A DNA stretch of 27,129 nucleotides from Lentihominibacter excrementipullorum (GCA_018713975.1 DVOB01000081.1:1-27129); one strand, 5' to 3'; shown: positions 1-8,845, counted from the stretch's first letter. Notes: generated from the sequence alone by a model not told the origin. Translations and numbers: made by a program.

Positions 1-7
1 AAAAAAA

Positions 8-1018
8 ATGATTGTTGTATTAAAGGATAATCCGGATCAAAAACAACTGGACAATTTGGTTTCATGGCTGAAAAGCATGGGGCTTGATATCCACTTCAGC
101 AAAGGAGAAACGGCTACCATAATGGGCCTCATCGGCGATACGTCGACTGTCGACATCGACCTCATCAACTCTCTGGATATCGTCGATACGGTAAAGCGTG
201 TCCAGGAGCCGTATAAGAACGTCAACAGGAAATTCCACCCGGAAGATACGGTCGTTGAGATAACCGACGATGTAAAGATAGGCGGCGGTAATTTCCAGGT
301 CATCGCAGGCCCCTGCTCCGTCGAGTCAGAGGAGCAGGTATGCCTGGTGGCCCGCGAAGTGAAGAAAGCCGGAGCAGGACTTTACAGAGGCGGCGCCTTC
401 AAGCCCCGTACTTCGCCTTACGCCTTCCAGGGAATGAGAGACGAAGGTATCAAGCTGTTGCTGGAGGCCAAGGAGCAGTCAGGGATGCCTATCGTCACCG
501 AAGTAATGGACATTTCCCATCTTCCTCTCTTCGAAAACGTAGATGTGATACAAGTAGGCGCCAGGAATATGCAGAACTTCGAGCTGCTCAAAGAACTGGG
601 CCGTATCGACAAGCCTATCCTCCTCAAGCGCGGCCTTTCCAGCACCCTTCAGGAACTGCTGATGAGCGCCGAATACATCATGGCGGGCGGAAATGAACGC
701 GTGATACTCTGTGAACGAGGGATAAGAACTTTCGAGACAGCCACCAGAAACACCCTGGATCTTTCGGCCGTACCGCTCCTCAAGACCATGACCCACCTTC
801 CCGTCATAGTGGATCCGAGCCACGCCACAGGGATATCCGGCCTGGTGAAACCGATGGCCATGGCAGCGACAGCAGCCGGAGCCGATGGACTTATGATCGA
901 AGTCCACAATGATCCGTCTTCTGCCCTGTGCGACGGGGCTCAATCACTGACGCCCGAGGCTTTCGCGGACGTTATGAGGTCCATCGAGCAGATAAGGCCT
1001 TACGCCTACAGAGGATAG
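8..1018 (+). CDS. aroF: 3-deoxy-7-phosphoheptulonate (DAHP) synthase, type I-beta
   Basis: Condenses phosphoenolpyruvate and erythrose 4-phosphate to DAHP, the first step of the shikimate pathway, in the cytoplasm. The 336-residue length and layout fit the Thermotoga-type I-beta enzymes: a roughly 70-residue N-terminal ferredoxin-like (ACT-related) regulatory domain, then a TIM barrel. Visible barrel motifs are AGPCSVES, KPRTSPYAFQG, QVGARNMQNFELLKELG, LLKRGL, CERGIRTFE, DPSHATG and the C-terminal EVHNDP; these carry the metal ligands (Cys, His, Glu, Asp) and phosphate-binding Arg/Lys residues of the family. The N-terminal domain suggests feedback control by Tyr or Phe (inference). The ATG lies at the window edge, so promoter and ribosome binding site are out of view, but the protein is full length. 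It is the first visible gene of a tightly packed aromatic operon; its stop is 9 nt before the preferred start of the next gene. Confidence 0.96.
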   Translation: MIVVLKDNPDQKQLDNLVSWLKSMGLDIHFSKGETATIMGLIGDTSTVDIDLINSLDIVDTVKRVQEPYKNVNRKFHPEDTVVEITDDVKIGGGNFQVIAGPCSVESEEQVCLVAREVKKAGAGLYRGGAFKPRTSPYAFQGMRDEGIKLLLEAKEQSGMPIVTEVMDISHLPLFENVDVIQVGARNMQNFELLKELGRIDKPILLKRGLSSTLQELLMSAEYIMAGGNERVILCERGIRTFETATRNTLDLSAVPLLKTMTHLPVIVDPSHATGISGLVKPMAMAATAAGADGLMIEVHNDPSSALCDGAQSLTPEAFADVMRSIEQIRPYAYRG

Positions 1019-1027
1019 GTGATCACC

Positions 1028-1867
1028 ATGGAGATAGGGATAGCGGGCCTGGGTCTCATCGGAGGCTCCCTGGCCAAAGCCATAAGTCAAAATACCGACA
1101 ACACTGTATACGGATATGACATATCCGATCAGGTAGTCAAAAAAGCCGTGCTGGTAGACGCCATCGAACAGCCCTTGAACGACAAGCTTCTGACTCAATG
1201 CGATATCGTTATCGTGGCTCTTTACCCGGGCGATACCATAGATTATGTGACTGAAAACGCCGACCTTTTCAAGCCGGGCGCCATCGTCGTCGACTGCTGC
1301 GGTGTAAAAAAGCCGGTTTGCGACAAGCTGATACCACTGGCTGAAGAGAAAGGGTTCCTTTTCGTCGGCGGCCATCCCATGGCCGGCCTGGAACACTCAG
1401 GCTTTACATATGCCAAAAAATCACTGTTCAACAATGCGTCGATGATCTTTACCGCCACCAAAGGACCCATCGAAAGCATGAGCAAGCTGAAGTCTCTTTT
1501 CACTTCCATCGGTTTCACAAATATCGAGATAACCACGCCGGAGGAACATGACAGACGGATAGCTTTCACATCGCAGCTGGCTCACGTAGTTTCCAACGCC
1601 TATATAAAGAGTCCGACGGCGCAGCGGCACGAAGGGTTTTCCGCAGGCAGCTACAAGGATCTTACCAGAGTTGCCAAGCTCAATGAGGATATGTGGACCG
1701 AATTGTTTCTGGAAAATCCGGACAATCTGGTAAGCGAAATCGATACACTGATGGAAAACCTGAAGCTCTACAGGAACGCTATAGCCTCAGGTGACAGCGA
1801 GACGCTGCGGGCTCTGCTTAAAGACGGAAGGGAAAAGAAGGCTCTCATAGACGGAGAGATCTTCTAG
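1028..1867 (+). CDS. tyrA: Prephenate dehydrogenase
   Basis: Oxidatively decarboxylates prephenate to 4-hydroxyphenylpyruvate, the tyrosine branch. The 279-residue protein opens with a Rossmann dinucleotide motif (GLGLIGGSLAKAI) and has GGHPMAGLEHSGF, where the His of HPMAG belongs to the family's catalytic motif, and the helical-domain motif QLAHVVSNAYI. There is no ACT or chorismate mutase domain, so it is the short monofunctional form. I place the start at the ATG at 1028 because AGGTGAT sits 5 nt upstream and the protein then begins directly at the Rossmann strand; an in-frame GTG at 1019 right after the aroF stop is the alternative. A 59-nt gap with a strong hairpin separates it from aroB. 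Confidence 0.94.
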   Translation: MEIGIAGLGLIGGSLAKAISQNTDNTVYGYDISDQVVKKAVLVDAIEQPLNDKLLTQCDIVIVALYPGDTIDYVTENADLFKPGAIVVDCCGVKKPVCDKLIPLAEEKGFLFVGGHPMAGLEHSGFTYAKKSLFNNASMIFTATKGPIESMSKLKSLFTSIGFTNIEITTPEEHDRRIAFTSQLAHVVSNAYIKSPTAQRHEGFSAGSYKDLTRVAKLNEDMWTELFLENPDNLVSEIDTLMENLKLYRNAIASGDSETLRALLKDGREKKALIDGEIF

Positions 1868-1881
1868 GGCAGATCCCGCCC

Positions 1882-1900
1882 GCGGCTGCCAGACAGCCGC
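1882..1900 (+). other. Intercistronic hairpin between tyrA and aroB
   Basis: GCGGCTG (1882-1888) and CAGCCGC (1894-1900) form a perfect 7-bp GC-rich stem with a 5-nt loop. A competing pairing exists between GCTGCC (1885-1890) and GGCAGC (1902-1907). No T-run follows, so it is not an intrinsic terminator. It lies in the only sizeable gap of the operon and may affect mRNA processing or stability (inference). Confidence 0.5.
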
Positions 1901-1926
1901 AGGCAGCGATACGAAAGGATGGAGAA

Positions 1927-3036
1927 ATGATAAAAATTACCGTTTCCGCTTCAAAGGAATACGATGTAGTCATGGAAAGGGGCGCCCTGTCCGGCATCCC
2001 GACTCTGATGGAAGAAGCCGGGATAATTCCCGGGAAGAAGCTCTGTATAGTGGCCGATGAAACTACCAACAGGCTTTTCGGCGGTGAGAGCTGCGACCTG
2101 TGGCAGGCTCTGGCCGGAGCAGGATTCGACATGTACAGGTATGTCTTCGAAGGCGGCGAAAAAAGCAAAACCATGAACACCATAACAGGCCTCCTCAACT
2201 ACCTGGCCGACAACAGATTTTCCAGAAGCGATATGCTCATCGCCCTGGGTGGAGGTATCGTCGGCGATGTGACAGGCTTTGCCGCCGCCTCCTTCCTTCG
2301 GGGAGTGGACTACATACAAATACCGACGACGCTGCTGGCCATCGTGGATTCATCGGTAGGCGGCAAGACCGGTGTCAATCTCAATGCCGGTAAAAATCTG
2401 GCAGGAGCCTTCTGGCAGCCATCGCTGGTGGTCTTCGACCCTTACGTGCTGGATACCTTGTCCTACGACGCCATGTTGGACGGCATCGCTGAAGCTGTAA
2501 AGGCAGGCTTCATCGGCGACAGGGCCATAATAGATGAGATAAATGCGCTCACTTCAGCCGCTGACAGCGATTTCCTGACGGAGATCGCCGCACGGGCTGT
2601 GGAAGTAAAACGGATCGTGGTAGAAGAGGACGAGCGTGACACCGGAAGCAGGCAGCTTCTCAACTTCGGCCATACCCTGGCTCACGCCATCGAAAAGCTC
2701 AGCGATTACCGGATAAGCCACGGGCACGCTGTGGCCATGGGGATGGTCATCGTCTCGTCCGCAGCCGATGCGCTGGAATGGAGCGAAGAATCGTGTTCAG
2801 ACAGTATATGGACTATACTCACAAGATTCAAATTCCCTCTTGACTGTCCATATAGCGCCAGGGAACTGACAAGAGCCGCCCTGGCTGATAAGAAGATCCG
2901 CGGCAATGAAATAACTCTCGTCATACCCCGGATCGTAGGAAAATGCCGCTTGAAAACCATACCTACAGATCAGCTCGAGGAATTCATCTCCTGCGGCATA
3001 CAGCAACTGGAGCAATTGAAAGGAAAGGACATATGA
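1927..3036 (+). CDS. aroB: 3-dehydroquinate synthase
   Basis: Converts DAHP to 3-dehydroquinate using NAD and a divalent metal (shikimate step 2). The 369-residue length is normal. Visible motifs in order: GGEKSKTM, ALGGGIVGDVTGFAA (NAD binding), IQIPTTLLAIVDSSVGGKTG, GIAEAVKAG (metal-ligand Glu), LLNFGHTLAHAIE and SHGHAVAMGM (metal-ligand His residues). GGATGGAG lies just upstream of the ATG. The stop overlaps the aroA start in an ATGA arrangement (3033-3036), implying translational coupling. The usual GHTxGHAIE reads GHTLAHAIE here, a mild substitution outside the ligands. Confidence 0.96.
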   Translation: MIKITVSASKEYDVVMERGALSGIPTLMEEAGIIPGKKLCIVADETTNRLFGGESCDLWQALAGAGFDMYRYVFEGGEKSKTMNTITGLLNYLADNRFSRSDMLIALGGGIVGDVTGFAAASFLRGVDYIQIPTTLLAIVDSSVGGKTGVNLNAGKNLAGAFWQPSLVVFDPYVLDTLSYDAMLDGIAEAVKAGFIGDRAIIDEINALTSAADSDFLTEIAARAVEVKRIVVEEDERDTGSRQLLNFGHTLAHAIEKLSDYRISHGHAVAMGMVIVSSAADALEWSEESCSDSIWTILTRFKFPLDCPYSARELTRAALADKKIRGNEITLVIPRIVGKCRLKTIPTDQLEEFISCGIQQLEQLKGKDI

Positions 3037-4295
3037 ATGTAAAGATCACTCCCGGAAAACTGGCAGGAACACTGCAGGCGCCTCTTTCCAAATCCCATGC
3101 TCACCGCTTCCTCATCGCTCAGAAGCTGGCCCGCCTTCAAGGAAAAGGCAATGAATCCGCCTCCGACGTCCCCTCTTTTTCTCAGGACATCGAGGCTACG
3201 AAAAACTGTCTTGTCCAGCTGGATAAGAAGAAGCCTTTCCTGGACTGTTGGGAAAGCGGCTCTACCCTGAGATTCATGCTCCCGGTAGCCATGGCTCTTA
3301 AAAAGGAAGCTGTGTTCCTTGGAACAGGCCAACTGCCCTACAGGCCCATCTCCCCTCTCAAAGAGGAGATGGAGCTCCATGGATGCAGCTTTACCATGAA
3401 AAACAGTCCACCCAAAGCCGGAAACAGACACATGGAAATATGTACCGTGCGGGGGCGCCTGACATCAGGCAGTTATCGTCTCGCAGGCAATATAAGCTCT
3501 CAGTTCATAACAGGGCTGCTGATGACTCTCCCCTTGCTGGACGGGGACAGCAAACTCGAGCTGACTACCGCCCTGGAATCGGCCGGCTACGTGGATCTGA
3601 CGCTGGACGTGCTGAGAGACTTCGGTATAAAAGTGAACATCGAGACATCGCCCCAGGGCTTTTACATATATGAGATCCCCGGGAACCAACAGTACATAGA
3701 GCCTGCCAGGACGACCATACAATGCGACTGGTCCAACGCTGCCTTTTGGCTGGCCTGCGGAGCCTTGGGCGGAGATATCACCCTCACCGGGCTGGAGCTT
3801 TCATCTTCCCAGCGCGACAAGCAGATCGTCCATATCCTGGAAGAGATGGGCGCTCACATAACAATCGGCGATATATCTATCCGATGCCATGGGGCCAGCC
3901 TCCTTCCAGCGGAAGTCGACGTGTCTCAGATCCCTGATCTGGTTCCCGTCCTGGCAGCGATCATGTCTCTCGCCGACGGGACTTCGATGATATCCAACGC
4001 GGAACGCCTCCGGTTAAAAGAATCCGACAGGCTCCGCACTGTCTTCGATTTCCTTTCGCGGCTTGGCGCCGATATAACTGACGGCGGCTCAGGGCTTTCC
4101 ATCACAGGACAGCCCTCCCTCAGCGGAGGCACCGTATACGGCCACAATGACCATCGCATCGTGATGGCGGCCGCTGTGGCATCCTGCGGCTGTAATGCTC
4201 CTGTGATCATCAGAGGCGCCGATGCTGTCGCCAAATCTTATCCTGAGTTTTTCGACGATTTTACCGCTTTGGGCGGTAATGTACAGGAGGTGTGA
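3033..4295 (+). CDS. aroA: 3-phosphoshikimate 1-carboxyvinyltransferase (EPSP synthase)
   Basis: Transfers enolpyruvyl from PEP to shikimate 3-phosphate (step 6). The 420-residue protein has PLSKSHAHR at the N terminus, ESGSTLRFMLPVA, QFITGLLMTLPL, AERLRLKESDR and NDHRIVMAAAVA, all standard inverted-repeat-barrel motifs. The start is the ATG at 3033, which overlaps the aroB stop (ATGA) with an AAGGAAAGGA purine stretch upstream; the frame stays open further upstream, but that would overlap aroB deeply. In the glyphosate-contact loop the E. coli NAGTAMRP is replaced by ESGSTLRF. The loop Gly is kept, while the position of E. coli Pro101 is Phe; sensitivity to the inhibitor cannot be told from this. 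Confidence 0.95.
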   Translation: MNVKITPGKLAGTLQAPLSKSHAHRFLIAQKLARLQGKGNESASDVPSFSQDIEATKNCLVQLDKKKPFLDCWESGSTLRFMLPVAMALKKEAVFLGTGQLPYRPISPLKEEMELHGCSFTMKNSPPKAGNRHMEICTVRGRLTSGSYRLAGNISSQFITGLLMTLPLLDGDSKLELTTALESAGYVDLTLDVLRDFGIKVNIETSPQGFYIYEIPGNQQYIEPARTTIQCDWSNAAFWLACGALGGDITLTGLELSSSQRDKQIVHILEEMGAHITIGDISIRCHGASLLPAEVDVSQIPDLVPVLAAIMSLADGTSMISNAERLRLKESDRLRTVFDFLSRLGADITDGGSGLSITGQPSLSGGTVYGHNDHRIVMAAAVASCGCNAPVIIRGADAVAKSYPEFFDDFTALGGNVQEV

Positions 4296-4297
4296 CA

Positions 4298-5452
4298 ATG
4301 ATATCCACCATAGGAAAAAACGTCCGGATATCCGTATGGGGCGGATCTCACGAGCCGGCCATCGGTGTCGATATCACCGGTATCCCTGTAGGGACTGAAA
4401 TAGATATGGATAAACTGACGGCCTTTCTAAGGAGGCGCGCTCCCGGCAACAGCATTTTCGCCACCAGGCGGAAAGAGCCGGATATCCCGCTGCCTCTGAC
4501 GGGACTGGAACCCTGCAGCATCCATCGGTCAGATGCCGTTCAGTCAGATACCGTATCGAACGGCGATCCGTCAGGTAAAAGGATGATAGTCACCGATAAC
4601 ACTATTTCCCTGGAAATACGAAACACCGATACACGCTCTGCCGATTACAGAGCTCTGAGGACCGTGCCTCGCCCCGGACATGCTGATTACACGGCCCGGC
4701 TCCGATACGGCGACAGCCTCAACATGGCCGGCGGAGGGCCTTTTTCCGCCAGGATGACTGCTCCTCTCTGCATCGCGGGAGGCATAGCCATGCAAATACT
4801 GGAACGACAGGGCATCACCATAGGCGGTCACATATATTCGGTCGCCGATGCCAGAGACGAGCCTTTCGACCCGACAGCTGTAAACGCCGATCTGCTGAAC
4901 GATTTGAAGACGAAAGATATGGCAGTGATTTCCCGGAGCGCCAAACTGGAAATGCAGAAACGGATATGGCTTGCCATGGAGGACAGAGACTCAGTAGGTG
5001 GTGTCGTCGAAGTCTGCGGCCTCAACATCCCTGCGGGTATCGGCGGCGCCATGTATGACGGACTGGAAAGCACATTGGCACCTCTTTTCTTCGGTATCCC
5101 TGCCGTCAAAGGAGTCGAGTTCGGTGCCGGATTTGCCGCCACATTGCTGCGAGGATCACAGAATAACGACGCCTTTTACTACGAAGGCGATACTGTGAAA
5201 ACCAGGACCAACAACCATGGCGGGATCCTGGGCGGCATAACCACGGGAATGCCACTCATAGCCAGACTGGCTTTCAAGCCGACGCCTTCCATCGCAAAGG
5301 AGCAGGCTTCGGTGGATCTATATAGAAAGGAAAATACGACCCTCAGGGTGAAAGGCAGACATGACCCATGCGTGGTGATGCGTGCCGTTCCTATCGTGGA
5401 GGCAGCTATGGCCCTGGGACTTTTAGATTGTATCATGGAGGTAAAACGATGA
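4298..5452 (+). CDS. aroC: Chorismate synthase
   Basis: Eliminates phosphate from EPSP to give chorismate using reduced FMN (step 7). The 384-residue protein retains RRRAPGNS, RPGHADYTARLRYG (with the second conserved catalytic His), GGGPFSARMTAPL and NNHGGILGGITTGMP. The first signature, usually FGESHG, reads WGGSHEPAIGV: the catalytic His is kept but the residues around it diverge. Start chosen at the ATG at 4298 because AGGAGG ends 7 nt upstream; a GTG two codons earlier overlaps the aroA stop. The stop overlaps the next gene by ATGA. Confidence 0.93.
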   Translation: MISTIGKNVRISVWGGSHEPAIGVDITGIPVGTEIDMDKLTAFLRRRAPGNSIFATRRKEPDIPLPLTGLEPCSIHRSDAVQSDTVSNGDPSGKRMIVTDNTISLEIRNTDTRSADYRALRTVPRPGHADYTARLRYGDSLNMAGGGPFSARMTAPLCIAGGIAMQILERQGITIGGHIYSVADARDEPFDPTAVNADLLNDLKTKDMAVISRSAKLEMQKRIWLAMEDRDSVGGVVEVCGLNIPAGIGGAMYDGLESTLAPLFFGIPAVKGVEFGAGFAATLLRGSQNNDAFYYEGDTVKTRTNNHGGILGGITTGMPLIARLAFKPTPSIAKEQASVDLYRKENTTLRVKGRHDPCVVMRAVPIVEAAMALGLLDCIMEVKR

Positions 5453-6600
5453 CAGACAAAAATTTAGAACAGATGCGACAGGATATTGACAAGATCGATT
5501 CTCAGATAACCGATTTGTTCAGGACTCGCATGGAGACTTCGCTGGAAATAGCCAAGTATAAGAAAGAGCACCAGATCCCTGTCCTCAACGACAACAGGGA
5601 GAAGGAAGTGCTCCACAAAGTCTCCGAGCAGATAGGCGAGCCTTTTGACGGATATGCCAGACTGCTGTTCAACACTATTTTCGATGCCAGCAGATCATGT
5701 CAAAACAACTTTCTGGCAAGAAGATCAGACCTGGCTGAAAGGATAGAGGCAGCCCTCGAACATACGCCGAAGCTCTTTCCAAAAAAAGCTGTCGTGGCAT
5801 GCCAGGGCGTCGCAGGCTCTCACTCGCAGGCGGCCTGCGAAAGGCTTTTCGAAGTTCCCAGCGTGATGTTCTTCAACAGCTTCGAAGGGGTTTTCAATGC
5901 CGTCGAAAAAGGACTGTGCCAGTACGGCATCCTCCCTATCGAAAACAGCTCCTACGGTTCTGTCGGTACCGTATACGACTTGATGCAGAATTACAATTTT
6001 CATATCGCAAGAAGCATCAGACTGAGGATAACCCACAATCTGATGGCCAAGGCCGGAACCAAGCTGTCGGACGTAAAGGAGATCTTCTCCCACGAACAGG
6101 CTATCGGCCAATGCGGCGAATTCCTCAAGACCTTGAAGGATGTCAAGGTGACTGTTTGTGAAAATACAGCGCTGGCAGCTAAAATGGTAGCCGAAAGCGA
6201 CCGGAACGATGTGGCGGCGATCTCTTCCAAAGAGTGCCTGGAGCTTTACGGCCTGGAGCTCCTCAAAAAACACATCCAGATAAGTGACAACAATTATACA
6301 CGCTTTATCTGCATTTCCAAGAACATGGAGATCTACCCAGGCTCCAACAAGATCAGTCTGATCCTGTCACTGCCACATGTACCTCGTTCCCTTTACCACA
6401 CCATCGCCAAGTTCGCGGCTCTCGGCATCAACCTGACCAAGCTGGAATCACGGCCTATACCTGGCAGCGACTTTGAGTTCATGTTTTACTTCGACCTGGA
6501 GGCGTCGGTCTATTCCCAGGAACTGATAAATCTGCTGAGCGAACTGGAAAATCAGCCTGAGACATTCGTATTCCTGGGCTGTTACACGGAGCTGATATGA
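5449..6600 (+). CDS. pheA: Bifunctional chorismate mutase / prephenate dehydratase (P-protein)
   Basis: Converts chorismate to prephenate and then to phenylpyruvate, the phenylalanine branch. The 383 residues divide into an AroQ-type helical chorismate mutase (about 1-90, with MRQDIDKIDSQITDLF and the VLNDNRE segment), a prephenate dehydratase domain (about 110-290: GVAGSHSQAACERLF, LPIENSSYGSVGTVYDLM, SHEQAIGQC, and NYTRFICIS holding the catalytic Thr-Arg-Phe), and a C-terminal ACT domain with ESRPIPGSDFEFMFYFD, the ESRP motif that binds Phe in feedback inhibition. The start ATG at 5449 overlaps the aroC stop and is preceded by GGAGG 7 nt away. The stop overlaps the aroE-aroK fusion start (ATGATGA). 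Confidence 0.96.
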   Translation: MTDKNLEQMRQDIDKIDSQITDLFRTRMETSLEIAKYKKEHQIPVLNDNREKEVLHKVSEQIGEPFDGYARLLFNTIFDASRSCQNNFLARRSDLAERIEAALEHTPKLFPKKAVVACQGVAGSHSQAACERLFEVPSVMFFNSFEGVFNAVEKGLCQYGILPIENSSYGSVGTVYDLMQNYNFHIARSIRLRITHNLMAKAGTKLSDVKEIFSHEQAIGQCGEFLKTLKDVKVTVCENTALAAKMVAESDRNDVAAISSKECLELYGLELLKKHIQISDNNYTRFICISKNMEIYPGSNKISLILSLPHVPRSLYHTIAKFAALGINLTKLESRPIPGSDFEFMFYFDLEASVYSQELINLLSELENQPETFVFLGCYTELI

Positions 6601-7949
6601 TGAGGTACGGACTTGTCGGAAAAACGCTGGCCCACAGCTACTCAAAGGAGATCCACGAGTCTCTGGGTCGCTACGAATACGACCTTTTCAGCCTGTCATC
6701 AGATGAGATGACGGACCTTGTCAGAAGCGGCGACTTCGACGGTCTCAACATCACCATACCGTACAAGAAGGACGTTATCCCACTCTGCGATGAGGTGTCC
6801 GATCTTGCACGCGCGATAGGCGCCGTCAACACGCTGTACTGGAAAGAGCCGGGCGCTCAGAGCGGGCGCATCCTCGTCGGTCACAATACCGACTATGAAG
6901 GTTTTCTGTACGCGGCAAAGCGCGCCGACATCACCTTTGAGGGGAAGAACGTGCTCGTGCTCGGCAGCGGCGGCACATCCCTGACGGTTAGGAAAGCCGT
7001 CTCCGACAGCGGCGCGGCAAAGGTATACGTCGCGTCCCGAAGGCCGTCGGCCAGCACGGATAAACCCACCGGCTGCACAACGGCGCCGTTGGACACGTCG
7101 GACCATTTGCCTGCTGATGCGCCGGGCTCCGGCTGCGACATACGGCTCATCTCCTACAGTCATCTGCCCGATATAGCGTCCTCCGTTCAGGTCATCGTTA
7201 ACACGACGCCTGTGGGAACATACCCGGACAATCTGAAAAGCGTCATTGAGCTTTCGGATCTTCCGCATTGCGAATCGGTGATAGACGTTATATATAATCC
7301 GTTCAAAACCAGGTTGCTCCTCGATGCCGAAAAAGCCGGCCTTCGCTTTTCCAACGGCCTGCCTATGCTGGTAGCGCAAGCCACAGCGGCAGCCGGATAT
7401 TTTCTCGGAACGCCGGGAGCTTTCGAAAATGAAAACGAGCGCATAATAGACGCCATGACAAGACGCATGGAAAATCTGGTGCTCATCGGGATGCCGGGAA
7501 GCGGCAAATCCACCATCGGTCGCCTGCTGGCCAGTCAAACGGGAAAGCGCCTGGTAGATATGGATATCGAGATCGAAAAACGCGCGGGGATGACTATACC
7601 CGAGATATTCCAACGTTTCGGCGAGGAGCGTTTTCGCGATATGGAAAGCGGGACAGCCGCGGATCTGGGAAAAGAGCGAGGTCTCGTGATCGCTACAGGC
7701 GGCGGTACGATCCTGCGCCCCGAAAACGTAGCTGCCCTCAGACAAAACGGTAAAGTCATACATATCCGGCGACCAGTCTTCAGCCTCCCTATGGACGGCA
7801 GACCGCTGTCCAAGGACATGGGCACCCTCAAATCGATGGAGCATGAAAGGCTTCCCATATACGAAGCCGCTTCCGATATGGCTTTCGATAACAGCGTCGA
7901 TCTCTCCGAAGAGGAGCTGGCTGCGCGATTGGCCGCATTTATCGGATAA
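6597..7949 (+). CDS. aroE-aroK: Fused shikimate dehydrogenase - shikimate kinase (AroE-AroK)
   Basis: A single 450-residue frame carries two pathway enzymes. Residues 1 to about 288 are shikimate dehydrogenase: AHSYSKEIH, NITIPYKK with catalytic Lys57, GAVNTL, GHNTDYEGF with catalytic Asp99, the NADP motif GSGGTSLTV, NTTPVGTYP and NGLPMLVAQA. Residues about 291-450 are shikimate kinase: P-loop GMPGSGKST (298-306), DMDIEIEKR with the Mg/shikimate Asp pair, FGEERFRDME, ATGGGTI, and a lid segment PMDGRPLSKD. It would catalyse steps 4 and 5 in the cytoplasm. Two adjacent ATGs (6597, 6600) overlap the pheA stop. Residues about 150-185 are a longer, less conserved insertion in the dehydrogenase part. 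This is the last gene of the aromatic operon; no clear terminator follows. Confidence 0.95.
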   Translation: MMRYGLVGKTLAHSYSKEIHESLGRYEYDLFSLSSDEMTDLVRSGDFDGLNITIPYKKDVIPLCDEVSDLARAIGAVNTLYWKEPGAQSGRILVGHNTDYEGFLYAAKRADITFEGKNVLVLGSGGTSLTVRKAVSDSGAAKVYVASRRPSASTDKPTGCTTAPLDTSDHLPADAPGSGCDIRLISYSHLPDIASSVQVIVNTTPVGTYPDNLKSVIELSDLPHCESVIDVIYNPFKTRLLLDAEKAGLRFSNGLPMLVAQATAAAGYFLGTPGAFENENERIIDAMTRRMENLVLIGMPGSGKSTIGRLLASQTGKRLVDMDIEIEKRAGMTIPEIFQRFGEERFRDMESGTAADLGKERGLVIATGGGTILRPENVAALRQNGKVIHIRRPVFSLPMDGRPLSKDMGTLKSMEHERLPIYEAASDMAFDNSVDLSEEELAARLAAFIG

Positions 7950-8098
7950 GCTCTGTCCGGCGCATATATACGCAAAATAGATACGCCATACGGAGCTGCC
8001 TGCGGCAGAGGTTTCGAGATGACTTCTCCGCTCAATAAAGAAATGAGCATGACGAGATCAATTTTCTTAAAAATCAGCTCCGGAAAGACTATAGCTTA

Positions 8099-8107
8099 TG
8101 ATATAAT
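8099..8107 (+). promoter_or_regulatory. Extended -10 promoter for the DUF1847 gene
   Basis: TG (8099-8100), one base, then a perfect TATAAT (8102-8107) form an extended -10 element. No good -35 lies 16-18 nt upstream, as is common for extended -10 promoters. Transcription would start near 8114, giving a leader of about 28 nt before the ATG at 8142. The gene can thus be expressed independently of the aro operon. Confidence 0.75.
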
Positions 8108-8141
8108 GGAAAAAACAGTAAGTATATTCCAAGAGGTTACC

Positions 8142-8798
8142 ATGAAAAAAGATAAAATAATGCGAAGCTGTATCGACTGTGCATCCAAAGGCTGCGATAT
8201 GAAAGGCGGGAAGTTCCCTGATTTCTGTCTCACCAAAAATCTTGATCCGGAGCTGCTGGATAAAGCAATGTCGCTCTATACAGATGACGAGGAAAACCAC
8301 AATGTCACTATCGCGTCTGCGGAAGTGGAATACGAAAACTACTGCAAAATGACGCGGATCGAGGAGATCATGGAGTTTGCAAAGAAAATCGGCGCCGGAA
8401 AGCTGGGGATCGCCACATGCGTTGGTCTGCTGGCAGAGGCCCGCACGGCGGCAAAGATATTCAGATGCCACGGCTTCGAAGTCGTCGGCGCTGCATGTAA
8501 GATAGGCGCTCAGCCCAAGACGCGCGTCGGCATAAGTCCGGAGTGTGAAGCCGTGGGAAAAAACATGTGCAACCCCATAATGCAAGCGAAGCTCCTCAAT
8601 AGAGAAAAGACCGACCTCAACATAGTGATCGGTCTCTGCGTCGGCCACGACAGCCTGTTTTACAAATACTCTGACGCTCTGTGCACCACCCTCGTAACCA
8701 AGGACCGAGTCCTCGCTCACAACCCTGTCGGTGCGCTTTATCAGGCAGGATCGTATTATTCCAGACTCATGAAGAGCGACACCACAGACGAGAAATAA
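8142..8798 (+). CDS. DUF1847 family Cys-rich, probable metal-binding protein
   Basis: The 218-residue protein starts with a four-cysteine cluster (Cys10, Cys13, Cys18, Cys29 in CIDCASKGC and FPDFC), then has a Rossmann-like core with further cysteines in ATCVGLLAEART, FRCHGFEVVGAACK, SPECEAVG, MCNP and GLCVGHDS. This pattern matches DUF1847 proteins, which are annotated as metal-binding; biochemical function is not established to my knowledge. The Cys content suggests a metal or Fe-S site (inference). Start chosen at the ATG preceded by AGAGG; the frame is open 41 codons further upstream, but that stretch contains the extended -10 promoter and looks non-coding. There is no functional link to the aro genes beyond proximity. 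Confidence 0.88.
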   Translation: MKKDKIMRSCIDCASKGCDMKGGKFPDFCLTKNLDPELLDKAMSLYTDDEENHNVTIASAEVEYENYCKMTRIEEIMEFAKKIGAGKLGIATCVGLLAEARTAAKIFRCHGFEVVGAACKIGAQPKTRVGISPECEAVGKNMCNPIMQAKLLNREKTDLNIVIGLCVGHDSLFYKYSDALCTTLVTKDRVLAHNPVGALYQAGSYYSRLMKSDTTDEK

Positions 8799-8845
8799 CT
8801 GTCCCTTGAAAACGAAGCCATCACCCAGGAATGCTAAAAAGGATC

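Noticed and set aside
6699..7844. A 381-codon open frame on the - strand opposite the aroE-aroK fusion
   Set aside because: It is antisense to a gene with intact motifs along its whole length, and its translation shows no recognisable domain. It arises from codon-position bias of the real gene.
7985..8015. Hairpin CTGCC/GGCAG after the aro operon as a terminator
   Set aside because: Only a 5-bp stem with no T-run after it; not enough for an intrinsic terminator.
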